Positions 1-6,981 are shown, counted from the first letter of the stretch. The stretch is 12,124 nucleotides of DNA from Burkholderiaceae bacterium (GCA_013813185.1 JACCSD010000214.1:1-12124); one strand, 5' to 3'. The notes: a model not told the origin generated them from the sequence alone. Numbers and translations are program-made.

Positions 1-2
1 GC

Positions 3-2498
3 ATCGACCGCAATCACCGCGCGCCGAACGAAGTGTCCGGTATGCCGGTCGTGCGCTCGAATCAAACGACGAGCGGCGAGGTCGTGCTGTTCCGCACTGA
101 TGGCGAGCCGGTGTGGTGCCTGGTTCAGGCGCGCCCGATTCAGGCGCAGGAACCCGGCCTCGAGGTATTGCGCGAGGCGATCTACACGTTTCAGAACATA
201 TCGGAGATCAAACGCCAACGTGAGGCGCTGTCGCGTTCGCTGCGGGAAATCAAGGAGCAGGGCGAAGAGCTGCAAAGTGCGCTTGCGCAGCAGCAGCTGA
301 TTTTCGACACCGCGCTGGTCGGGCTGCTGTTTGTGCGCGACAGCCGTCCGGTGCGCGCCAACGCTGCGATGGAAGATCTGCTTGCCTGCGAACCCGGCGC
401 GCTGGTGTCGCAGATGCAATTGTTTTCGCACCCGACCGATCATTTGCTGCTGGCGAATCTGTCGGAGCACTACCAGCGCATCAACGACACCGGTGCGACC
501 GAATTCGAGCTGCACATGTTTCGCCGCAAGGGCCCACCGATCTGGGTGGCGGTGCAGGGGCGTGCGGTCAATCCCGAGCGGCCCGAGCTGGGCTACATCT
601 TCGCCTTTGTCAACGTCGACGAGCGCAAGCGCTCGGAGCGCGAGCTGCGCGCGACACTGTCGGAGCTGCAGCTGATCTTCGACAACGCGTTGGTGGCCGT
701 GCTGTACGTAGCGAATGACCTGATCGTCAAAGCCAACGCGGCCACACAGCAATTGTTCGGCTACGACGCGCGCGATTGGGACGAGCTGCAAATCTCGTCT
801 TTGTTTGCGACCCCTGATGATTGGGACGACATCCGCGAGTTACCACTGGCCGACGTGGATGCCGACGAGTTGGCAGAGAAATCAGAAGCAGAGCCAAGCG
901 CGGCCGACGGCGGGGTTTCTTTCGAACGGCGGATGCGGCGCGCCGACGGCACGACTTTCTGGTGTGCGGGCTACGGACGGCCGATCGACCCGTCGGCACC
1001 CGATCGTGGCGTCATCCTGACGCTGGTCGACGTCGATGCGCGCAGACGATCGGAAGAAGAGCTGCGCCGCGTGCGCAACTACCTGGATCTGGTCGTCGAA
1101 AATCTGCCGGTACTCGTATCCGTGCGCGAAGCCGAGACGGGGCGCTTCGTCAGCCTGAATCGCGCCGGCGAGACGATGACAGGCCTGACGCGCGAGCAAG
1201 TCGTCGGCCGCACTTGGGGTGAAATCTATGCGCGCCAGTTTGCCGATCTGTATGCGGAGCTCGATCGCAAGGCGCTTTCGACGGGAACCCAAGTCGACCG
1301 GCCGCGCGATGTGATGCTGCGCGCCGACGGCAAGCGGCTGACGATCAATCAGCGCGTGGTGCCGTTGTTCGAATCCGAGCCCGGCCGCTCAGCGGCCGCA
1401 GGCGATGCGAATGCACGCTACGTGATGTCGATCATCGATGATCTGACCGAGGAAGTACGCGCCGAAACCGCGCTCCGCGAAACCGAAGCCAGATTCCGCC
1501 AGTTCGCCGAAAACATCGATCAGCTCGTGTTCATCATGACCGGTGATTTTTCGAGCGCCCTGTACGTCAACCCGCGCTACACGACGTTGATCGGTGCGCC
1601 GGTTACCGAGCTGCTGGAGGATCCGCGCAACGTGATGCGCCATGTGCACTTCGAAGACGTGCAGATTGTTAATCACGCCCTGCCACGGCTGATCGCACGA
1701 ATGCGGCGGCTGATGCGCTCGGAGTTGACCGCGCGCATCGACCATCCGACTCGCGGCGTGCGCAACGTCAACGTGCGCCTGTCGCCGGTGCGCATGGAAG
1801 ACGGGGCGATTCGCGTGTTTGGCATCGCCGACGACGTGACCGAGCGCACGCGCGCCGAGCAGGAGAAAATGGAGCAGATCGTCAAGCAGCGCGACGTGCT
1901 GGTGCGCGAAGTGCATCACCGCATCAAGAATAATTTGCAGGGTGTCGCTGGGCTGCTGCAACAAACGGCGGACGCGCGGCCCGATGTGGCCGACATCCTG
2001 TCCGAAGCAGCGACTCAGATTCACGCGATCGCGCAGGTGCACGGTTTGCAGATTCGTTCGAGCGGCACGTTGCCGGTACTGGGCGTCGCGCAGGGAATTT
2101 TTTCGACGCTTTCGAACATGTTCGGCGTCGAAGTTCGCTTCGAGCCGCCACCACCCGATCTCTGGCGCTTCGGCTTGCCCGAAAACGAGGCGGTGCCACT
2201 GGCGCTGGTGATCAATGAGCTTGGCACCAACGCCATCAAACATCGCGCGACGCGGCAGGACGGCATCATGGTCAAGGTCGCGACCCGCCCGGACGGCATG
2301 GAGCTTGCGATCGAAAATCCAGGCACCTTGAAGGAGGGCTTCGACCTGGCGCAGATTTCGGCCAGCGTTTCCGGGTTGGGGCTCGTCAAGGCGCTGCTGC
2401 CGCGGCGCGGGGCGCGCCTGGTGGTCGAGCGCACCGGTTCTATCGTGTCGACGCGCCTGCAATTGTTTCCGCCCGCGATTCGCGAAGACAGTATTTAG
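3..2498 (+). CDS. Multi-PAS sensor histidine kinase, HisKA_2 class (5'-partial)
   Basis: This is a soluble-looking sensor kinase that should phosphorylate the ANTAR regulator next to it. The frame is open to the left edge and the first visible residues already lie inside a PAS domain, so the true start is outside the window. Residue numbers here count from a GTG at 33 that is probably internal. The order is: end of one PAS domain (1-60), PAS (about 90-205), PAS (214-336), PAS (348-475), PAS (484-615), then a HisKA_2 phosphotransfer segment with EVHHRIKNNLQ (likely acceptor His629, beside His628). The ATPase domain has an N-box NELGTNAIKH (728-737) and a G-box GLGL (781-784). Short charged coiled-coil linkers (ERKRSERELR type) join the PAS units. 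No membrane segment is visible, which suggests a cytosolic signal such as a ligand, redox state or light. The class is the one that includes EutW and other partners of ANTAR regulators. The ligand cannot be read from sequence. Confidence 0.93.
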   Translation: MDRNHRAPNEVSGMPVVRSNQTTSGEVVLFRTDGEPVWCLVQARPIQAQEPGLEVLREAIYTFQNISEIKRQREALSRSLREIKEQGEELQSALAQQQLIFDTALVGLLFVRDSRPVRANAAMEDLLACEPGALVSQMQLFSHPTDHLLLANLSEHYQRINDTGATEFELHMFRRKGPPIWVAVQGRAVNPERPELGYIFAFVNVDERKRSERELRATLSELQLIFDNALVAVLYVANDLIVKANAATQQLFGYDARDWDELQISSLFATPDDWDDIRELPLADVDADELAEKSEAEPSAADGGVSFERRMRRADGTTFWCAGYGRPIDPSAPDRGVILTLVDVDARRRSEEELRRVRNYLDLVVENLPVLVSVREAETGRFVSLNRAGETMTGLTREQVVGRTWGEIYARQFADLYAELDRKALSTGTQVDRPRDVMLRADGKRLTINQRVVPLFESEPGRSAAAGDANARYVMSIIDDLTEEVRAETALRETEARFRQFAENIDQLVFIMTGDFSSALYVNPRYTTLIGAPVTELLEDPRNVMRHVHFEDVQIVNHALPRLIARMRRLMRSELTARIDHPTRGVRNVNVRLSPVRMEDGAIRVFGIADDVTERTRAEQEKMEQIVKQRDVLVREVHHRIKNNLQGVAGLLQQTADARPDVADILSEAATQIHAIAQVHGLQIRSSGTLPVLGVAQGIFSTLSNMFGVEVRFEPPPPDLWRFGLPENEAVPLALVINELGTNAIKHRATRQDGIMVKVATRPDGMELAIENPGTLKEGFDLAQISASVSGLGLVKALLPRRGARLVVERTGSIVSTRLQLFPPAIREDSI

Positions 2499-2528
2499 AA
2501 ACGTTCCGACTGCACTAAGCTTGCGCCA

Positions 2529-3113
2529 ATGAATGACACCTCGCCGCCGCTGGTCATGGTCGTTGATGACGACCGTTTGGTGTTGGCCACGCTCGTCGCC
2601 GGCCTTAAGCAAGCCGGCCTGGCGGTCATCGAAACCGACAACGGCGACGATGCGATTCTGCTGGCGCGAAAGCACAAGCCGAAGCTCGCCATCCTCGATA
2701 TGCGCATGCAGGGCAAGTCCGGCATGGACGTCGCGCGCTACCTGGCGGCCAACACCGACACTGGCTTTATGTTTTTGTCCGCTTTCGGCGACAGCGATAT
2801 CGTCGACGAAGCGATGAAAATGGGTGCGCTCGGTTATCTGGTCAAGCCCGTCGACGTGCGGCAGATCGTCCCCGCGGTACGTGCCGCACTCTCGCGATCA
2901 GGTGATGAGAAACCGGAGCTGACAAAGACTTCGAATGAAGGTGGACGCGACGAGCTGCTCGCGATCGGCATTCTGATGGAGCGCTTGCGGTTGGATTACG
3001 AGCGTGCGCTGGAGGCGTTGCGCACGCAGGCGAAGGCCGAAGGCAAGCGCGTGGACGAACTGGCCAGTCACATGGTCGAAGCCGCCAACCGCCTGAATTC
3101 GATCCGCCGCTGA
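2529..3113 (+). CDS. Response regulator with receiver and ANTAR RNA-binding domains
   Basis: This 194-residue regulator should bind RNA, not DNA, and act by transcription antitermination. The receiver (residues 8-121) has the acidic cluster D13-D14-D15, the phospho-acceptor Asp57 in LAILDMRM, Ser84 in the switch position and Lys106 in the conserved YLVKP. After a short linker, residues 140-190 (beginning RDELLAIGILMERLRLDYERA) match the three-helix ANTAR domain of AmiR, NasR and EutV, including the GILMER stretch. Phosphorylation of EutV-type proteins is known to drive dimerisation and binding of paired hexaloop hairpins that overlap terminators. The gene starts 30 bases after the kinase stop, so they are very likely co-transcribed and cognate. 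No strong Shine-Dalgarno sequence precedes the ATG. The RNA targets are not visible here and may lie elsewhere in the genome. Confidence 0.93.
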   Translation: MNDTSPPLVMVVDDDRLVLATLVAGLKQAGLAVIETDNGDDAILLARKHKPKLAILDMRMQGKSGMDVARYLAANTDTGFMFLSAFGDSDIVDEAMKMGALGYLVKPVDVRQIVPAVRAALSRSGDEKPELTKTSNEGGRDELLAIGILMERLRLDYERALEALRTQAKAEGKRVDELASHMVEAANRLNSIRR

Positions 3114-3124
3114 AGTGCGCGCCG

Positions 3125-3532
3125 ATGCAAGTCACGCGCTACATCGAGCGGTACGGTTTCCGGCGGTGGTACGAGCGGCAACTGATCGAAAGCCACGCTT
3201 ATCTGGCGCTCGCATTCGTGGCGCTCATTCTGTTGCTGTCCGGAGTGGAACTTCTTAGCGACGGCGAAGCTGGCGTCCGCCGCATGATCGTAGTGCTGGC
3301 CGCCGCCGCCGGAGGAATGCTGATGGTGGTGTCATGGCGGCGCTTCACCACTCTGCTCGCCCGCGCCGAACACTTTGGCGAAGCAGCGACCTGTCCGAAA
3401 TGCAAGGCGTGGGGCAAGTTCAGAGTCCTGGCACAGGAGTCTTCGAACGAAAACGATCCGCCCGAAGCCGGACGCCCGCATTGGCTGAGTGTTCGTTGCA
3501 AGAAGTGCGAGGCGGTTTGGAAGTTGCAGTAA
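3125..3532 (+). CDS. Small two-TM membrane protein with C-terminal zinc ribbon
   Basis: I do not recognise a named family for this 135-residue protein. It has a basic, aromatic N-terminus (residues 1-23), a hydrophobic segment at about 25-44, an eight- to ten-residue charged loop, a second segment at about 54-71, and then a soluble tail. The tail holds CPKC (90-93) and CKKC (125-128), two cysteine pairs about 31 residues apart, as expected for a zinc ribbon that binds one metal ion. With both termini on the same side and basic residues flanking the segments, the ribbon is probably cytoplasmic. The ATG is 11 bases after the regulator stop, so it is likely the third gene of the kinase/ANTAR operon and may be an accessory or effector of that system. 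That link rests only on position and spacing. The stop is followed 25 bases later by the repeat pair. Confidence 0.75.
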   Translation: MQVTRYIERYGFRRWYERQLIESHAYLALAFVALILLLSGVELLSDGEAGVRRMIVVLAAAAGGMLMVVSWRRFTTLLARAEHFGEAATCPKCKAWGKFRVLAQESSNENDPPEAGRPHWLSVRCKKCEAVWKLQ

Positions 3533-3557
3533 CGGGTGATGCGGAGTTCATCGCGGC

Positions 3558-3740
3558 GCGCAAGCGCTGGGCGGAGCTGGCCTGCCTGCGCGTCGGGCAC
3601 TGAAGTGCCGACCACTGCGGTACTCGCAGCCGCCGCGGCGAAATCGGGCTTAAAGCGCTTTTTTGCTCAACCGCCCCGGCGTTACTCCGTTCCTCGGGCG
3701 ACGCCCCCAAGGCAGGGCCAGCTCCGCCCAAAGCTTGCGC
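3558..3740. repeat. MITE-like structured element, left copy (183 bp)
   Basis: Terminal inverted repeats lie at 3558-3586 and 3711-3740 and match at all but two positions plus one extra base; both carry GGGCGGAGCTGGC. Inside them is a second stem GCGTCG (3590-3595) with CGACGC (3699-3704), a small hairpin GGCACT-GA-AGTGCC (3596-3609), and a weaker A/T stem GCGAAA (3638-3643) with TTTTGC (3661-3666), which includes one G.T wobble. The whole unit is the reverse complement of the right copy at roughly four bases in five, with unbroken blocks of 17-19 bases. I saw no transposase and no clear target-site duplication. It may be a non-autonomous mobile element, or an intergenic repeat conserved for its fold. 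Confidence 0.8.
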
Positions 3741-3802
3741 TCGAGACACTTTCACTTAATGTGGGGAAAAGAAAAAACACCTCGTGCGAGGCGATGTCGC
3801 GA
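3741..3802. other. 62-bp spacer between the inverted copies
   Basis: Unlike the copies, this stretch has an A-rich run (GGGGAAAAGAAAAAACACC, 3762-3780) and a tight GC palindrome CCTCGTGCGAGG (3780-3791). In a transcript of either strand the flanking copies could pair along about 180 bases and leave this as the loop. No promoter or gene is evident in it. Confidence 0.6.
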
Positions 3803-3981
3803 CAGCAGCGGCTGGCGCAGCTGGGCCGCCTTTGAGTCGTCGCCCGAGGAACGGAGCCAAGCCGGGGCTGTTGAGCAAAAAAACGCTTTAGCCTTTTTTT
3901 GCGCCGGCTTGGCGAGTACCGCAGTGGTTGGCACTTCAGTGCCCGACGACGTAGGCGGCGCAGCTGCGCCAGCCGCTGCTG
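3803..3981. repeat. MITE-like structured element, right copy (179 bp, inverted)
   Basis: The terminal inverted repeats 3803-3830 and 3954-3981 agree at 27 of 28 positions and contain CTGGCGCAGCTG. Internal perfect stems nest inside them: GTCGTCG (3836-3842) with CGACGAC (3944-3950), CCAAGCCGG (3857-3865) with CCGGCTTGG (3904-3912), GCAAAAAAA (3875-3883) with TTTTTTTGC (3894-3902), and the hairpin GGCACT-TC-AGTGCC (3930-3943). It is the reverse complement of the left copy but has different end sequences, and these still match each other. It stops five bases before the purH stop codon. Short reading frames through it look spurious. Confidence 0.82.
3875..3902. terminator. Possible bidirectional terminator inside the right repeat copy
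   Basis: A seven-A run, a small GCT-TT-AGC core and a seven-T run form a near-perfect symmetric hairpin, nested in the longer stem 3857-3865/3904-3912. Position between two convergent transcription units and an oligo-T on each strand fit a shared terminator. The GC core is only three pairs, so strength is doubtful. The matching part of the left copy is less regular. Confidence 0.35.
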
Positions 3982-3986
3982 CATGA

Positions 3987-5552
3987 CTAATGACGAAAAT
4001 GCCTAACCCCAGTAAACACCATCGCGATACCGCGCTCGTCAGCCGCAGCGATTACTTCTTCGTCGCGCATGCTCCCGCCTGGCTGAATGACGCACGCAGC
4101 TCCGGCGTCGATCAACACGTCGAGCCCATCGCGAAATGGGAAAAACGCGTCGGACGCGGCTGCGCTGCCGGCGAGACTCAGATTCGCCGATTCGGCCTTG
4201 ATCGATGCGATGCGCGCCGAATCGACGCGCGACATCTGGCCGGCTCCGACCCCGAGCGTCGCTCCGTCACGCGCGAAGACGATCGCATTTGATTTGACGA
4301 ACTTCCCTACCTTCCACGCGAACGTCAAGTCGTTCATCTGCTGCGCGGTCGGCTTCAGCACGGTCACGATCTTCAAGTCGGACACTTGCAACGAATGATT
4401 GTCCGCCGTTTGCACCAGCAACCCGCCGCCGACGCGTTTGAAGTCAAAGTCGTTGTGAGCGCCGCCGATTGGCACCGTGAGCAAACGCACGTTCGGCTTG
4501 GCGCCGAACGCTGCGCGCGCTTCGGCGTTGAACTCCGGCGCGATGACCACCTCGACGAACTGGCGCGAAACCGACTGTCCAGCGTGCACGTCGATCGCGC
4601 GGTTGAACGCGATGACGCCGCCAAACGCCGACGTTGCATCGGTCTTCAGCGCTTTCGCGTAGGCGTCGCCCGCGCTCGTCCCGATCGCCACACCGCATGG
4701 ATTGGCGTGCTTGACGATTGCGCAAGCGGTTTCATCGAACGAGCGAACGCATTCCCACGCAGCGTCGGCGTCGGCGATGTTGTTGTACGACAGCTCTTTG
4801 CCCTGCAGCTGCGTGAAGCCTGCCAGCAGGCCCACTGCCACGCTTCGCTCGCGATAGAACGCGGCCTGCTGGTGCGGATTTTCGCCGTAGCGCATTTGCT
4901 GCGCTTTCAGCCACTGCCTCGAAAAGACGTCCGGGAACGTCTGGCGCGTGCCCACCTCGTTCAACGACGTCAGATAGTTGGCGATCGCGCCGTCGTAGTG
5001 CGCTGTGTGTGCAAAAACCTTCTTCGCCAGTGCGAGACGCGTTTCGGAATCAACGCTGTTCGCGCTGCGAAACTGATCGAGCACCCGCTCGTAGTCGGCC
5101 GGATCGACGACGACGGCGACGCTTGGATGATTCTTCGCCGCGGCGCGCAGCATTGCGGGGCCGCCGATGTCGATATTTTCGATCGCGTCATCGAATGTGC
5201 AATCGGCGCGCGCAACGGTTTGCTCAAAGGGATATAGATTGACGACCAATACCTCGATCGGATCGATCGCGTGCTCGCCCAACGCGCGCATGTGCTCCGG
5301 GTCCGACCGCCGTGCCAGCAGCCCTGCGTGAATGCGTGGGTTGAGTGTCTTTACGCGGCCATCGAGCATCTCGGGAAAGCCCGTGTGCTGCGCAACCTCG
5401 GTGACTTCGACGCCGCGCCCGCTTAATAGCTTCGCCGTACCGCCGGTCGAAAGAATGTGAAATCCTAGGGCGCGCAGCTGCTGCGCGAGGTCGACGACAC
5501 CGGTCTTGTCGGAGACGCTCAGAAGCGCCCACCGACGTTTCACCGGGCTCAT
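3987..5552 (-). CDS. purH: Bifunctional AICAR formyltransferase / IMP cyclohydrolase
   Basis: PurH carries out the last two steps of de novo purine synthesis: it formylates AICAR with 10-formyl-tetrahydrofolate and closes the ring to IMP in the cytosol. The 521-residue length is close to the usual 510-530. The N-terminal MGS-like cyclohydrolase domain is clear (ALLSVSDKTG, STGGTAKLL, DGRVKTLNPRIHAGLLARR), as is the transformylase domain with MRYGENPHQ, the catalytic KHANPCG (Lys281-His282), SAFGGVIA and QPGGSMRDEEVI near the end. An ATG at 5624 in the same frame would add 24 residues that lie inside fis and do not look like PurH. The ATG at 5552 overlaps the fis stop as ATGA, with no strong Shine-Dalgarno sequence, so translation is probably coupled to fis. 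It is the last gene of the run. Confidence 0.97.
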   Translation of the reverse strand: MSPVKRRWALLSVSDKTGVVDLAQQLRALGFHILSTGGTAKLLSGRGVEVTEVAQHTGFPEMLDGRVKTLNPRIHAGLLARRSDPEHMRALGEHAIDPIEVLVVNLYPFEQTVARADCTFDDAIENIDIGGPAMLRAAAKNHPSVAVVVDPADYERVLDQFRSANSVDSETRLALAKKVFAHTAHYDGAIANYLTSLNEVGTRQTFPDVFSRQWLKAQQMRYGENPHQQAAFYRERSVAVGLLAGFTQLQGKELSYNNIADADAAWECVRSFDETACAIVKHANPCGVAIGTSAGDAYAKALKTDATSAFGGVIAFNRAIDVHAGQSVSRQFVEVVIAPEFNAEARAAFGAKPNVRLLTVPIGGAHNDFDFKRVGGGLLVQTADNHSLQVSDLKIVTVLKPTAQQMNDLTFAWKVGKFVKSNAIVFARDGATLGVGAGQMSRVDSARIASIKAESANLSLAGSAAASDAFFPFRDGLDVLIDAGAACVIQPGGSMRDEEVIAAADERGIAMVFTGVRHFRH

Positions 5553-5896
5553 AGCAAGCGATATTGCTGCAGCTTCTTGTGCAACGTATTGCGATTGATT
5601 CCGAGCAATTCCGCAGCGGCGCACTGATTGCCGTCACACCTGGCCATCGCGAACTGGAGCAACGGCCGTTCGACCGCCGTAGTGACCATGTCCAGCAGCG
5701 CATGCGGGCGCGAACCGTCCAGATCTGCAAAGTACTGATCGAGGCTGCGCAGCACGCATTGTTCAAGCGTCTCACCGCTGCGCGCGCGGCCGATGCGCTC
5801 GCTGGTCGGATAAGCAAAGCGCGCGGTCGCGGCCGGAGTGCCGTTGGTTCGCCGTGCTGCCGCCCTCGGCGTTGCCTTCGCCAGTGCTTTCGCCAT
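5549..5896 (-). CDS. fis: Fis-family nucleoid DNA-binding protein with basic N-terminal extension
   Basis: Fis is a small dimeric DNA-bending protein that shapes the nucleoid and modulates rRNA and other promoters. Residues 42-115 match the core closely: the dimerisation part SLDQYFADL...LLDMVTTAVERPLLQFAM and the helix-turn-helix GNQCAAAELLGINRNTLHKKLQQYRLL (89-115, split here as GNQCAAAELLGI and NRNTLHKKLQQY). Many beta Fis proteins are about 75-80 residues and E. coli Fis is 98. This one has roughly 40 extra N-terminal residues rich in Ala, Arg, Lys and Thr. The long start is supported by a good AAGGA (5904-5908) eight bases from the ATG, overlapping the dusB stop. The dusB-fis order is the same as in E. 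coli, and the purH start overlaps its stop. Confidence 0.93.
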   Translation of the reverse strand: MAKALAKATPRAAARRTNGTPAATARFAYPTSERIGRARSGETLEQCVLRSLDQYFADLDGSRPHALLDMVTTAVERPLLQFAMARCDGNQCAAAELLGINRNTLHKKLQQYRLL

Positions 5897-5902
5897 CAGT
5901 CA

Positions 5903-5908
5903 GTCCTT
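5903..5908 (-). promoter_or_regulatory. Ribosome binding site of fis
   Basis: On the minus strand this reads AAGGAC, with seven bases between GGA and the ATG at 5896. It overlaps the TAA stop of dusB. It fixes the long Fis start, since no other start with a comparable site lies downstream before the conserved core. Confidence 0.7.
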
Positions 5909-6908
5909 AGTGCAAGGTCGAGGTGTAGACGAGCCGTTCCGATCGCTCGCCCAGCGCAGCAAAGAAACTTTCGACGGCGCCCGCCTGCTCGATACACCTG
6001 TCGAGCGCGTTCATTCGCTCGCAAAATTGTCTGCCACCGTCGAGCTGCTTGGTGTACCAGATGATGTGCTTGCGGGCGGTGCGAACACCCAGGTCGCCGT
6101 AGAACAAGTAATGATCATCAAGATGATCGAGCAGCAACGCTCGCACTTCGTCGACTCTCGGCGGCGGCAAGTGAGAGCCGGTCGCCAAATAGTGCGCGGC
6201 CTCGCGGAAAATCCACGGCCGCCCCTGTGCGGCGCGGCCGATCATCACCGCGTCGGCGCCGGTCTCGTCAAGTACGACTCGCGCCTTTTCCGGCGTATCG
6301 ACGTCGCCGTTGGCGATGACGGGAATCGTTACCGCCCGCTTGACGGCGCGGATCGTTTCATACTCGGCTTGCCCGGTGAATCCGCAGGCACGCGTGCGCC
6401 CGTGTAGCGTCAGCGCGGCGATGCCGCTCGCCTCCGCCAAACGCGCGATGTCAATCGCGTTGCGGCTTGCCGGGTCCCACCCGGTGCGATATTTCAACGT
6501 GACCGGCACCTCGACCGCGTCGATCACCGCCGCAAGAATGCGCGCCACTTGCGCAACATCTTTCAGCAACGCCGATCCGCACGCAACGTTGCACACTTTC
6601 TTGGCCGGGCATCCCATATTGATATCGATGATCTGCGCGCCGCGATCGACGTTGTAACGCGCCGCTTCAGCCAGCATTTGCGCATCGGCGCCGGCAAGCT
6701 GAACCGCGACCGGCGCACTTTCTCCATCATGATTCAGGCGCCGCGCGGTTTTTTCGCTCGCCCACAGGCGCGGATTCGATGCGGCCATTTCCGATACCGC
6801 ATAGCCCGCGCCCATGGCCTTGCAGAGCCGCCGATACGGCCGGTCCGTTACGCCCGCCATCGGCGCGGCAAAAACGCGGTTGGGCAACGGATACGGGCCG
6901 ATGTTCAT
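5907..6908 (-). CDS. dusB: tRNA dihydrouridine synthase B
   Basis: DusB is an FMN-dependent, NADPH-using enzyme that reduces specific uridines in the tRNA D-loop (U17 in E. coli). The 333-residue protein has the family features in order: N-terminal MNIGPYPLPNRVFAAPMAGVTDRPYRR (residues 1-27, split as MNIGPYPLPNRV and FAAPMAGVTDRPYRR), catalytic Cys100 in NMGCPAKKV, LKYRTGW, LHGRTR, the FMN phosphate-binding IPVIANGDV and DAVMIGRAAQGRPWIF. The frame extends to a TTG at 7013, but those 35 extra residues do not resemble Dus, and the ATG at 6908 gives the standard N-terminus. No clear Shine-Dalgarno sequence precedes it. It is first of the dusB-fis-purH set, 101 bp after ubiH, so it may have its own promoter as well as readthrough. 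Fis follows ten bases later. Confidence 0.96.
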   Translation of the reverse strand: MNIGPYPLPNRVFAAPMAGVTDRPYRRLCKAMGAGYAVSEMAASNPRLWASEKTARRLNHDGESAPVAVQLAGADAQMLAEAARYNVDRGAQIIDINMGCPAKKVCNVACGSALLKDVAQVARILAAVIDAVEVPVTLKYRTGWDPASRNAIDIARLAEASGIAALTLHGRTRACGFTGQAEYETIRAVKRAVTIPVIANGDVDTPEKARVVLDETGADAVMIGRAAQGRPWIFREAAHYLATGSHLPPPRVDEVRALLLDHLDDHYLFYGDLGVRTARKHIIWYTKQLDGGRQFCERMNALDRCIEQAGAVESFFAALGERSERLVYTSTLH

Positions 6909-6963
6909 CTTGGTCGGAAGGGGACCGGAGGTGAGCGTGAAGGTTGGACGAAGCGGAGCGCGG

Positions 6964-6969
6964 ATATTA
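6964..6969 (-). promoter_or_regulatory. Possible -10 box for dusB-fis-purH
   Basis: On the minus strand this reads TAATAT, 55 bases before the dusB ATG, in the only sizeable gap of the minus-strand run. The hexamer 17 bases upstream is GAAATC, a poor -35. It is offered as a candidate only. Confidence 0.25.
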
Positions 6970-6981
6970 ACGAAGATGGCT

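Noticed and set aside
2499..2528. Paired ANTAR target hairpins between kinase and regulator
   Set aside because: Thirty bases are too few for two hexaloop hairpins and no convincing stem is present.
1389..2675. A 428-codon open frame on the minus strand opposite the kinase
   Set aside because: It lies antisense to conserved PAS, HisKA_2 and ATPase motifs, its product is His/Arg/Gln-rich with no recognisable domain, and high-GC coding DNA often leaves such frames open.
3663..3986. Short overlapping frames on both strands across the repeat pair
   Set aside because: The same peptides (for example VPTTAVLA and GTSVPD) recur because the DNA is repeated and inverted; composition is poor and no start signal is seen. 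They are likely spurious products of the element.
3544..3995. Target-site duplications flanking the repeat copies
   Set aside because: The bases outside 3558/3740 and 3803/3981 do not show a matching direct repeat of 2-10 bases that I would trust.
4386..5237. A 283-codon plus-strand frame opposite purH
   Set aside because: It is the mirror of the conserved transformylase region of purH and shows no domain of its own.
5553..5624. An upstream ATG that would lengthen PurH by 24 residues
   Set aside because: The added residues lie within fis and do not look like PurH; the ATGA overlap at 5549-5552 is the normal coupled arrangement.
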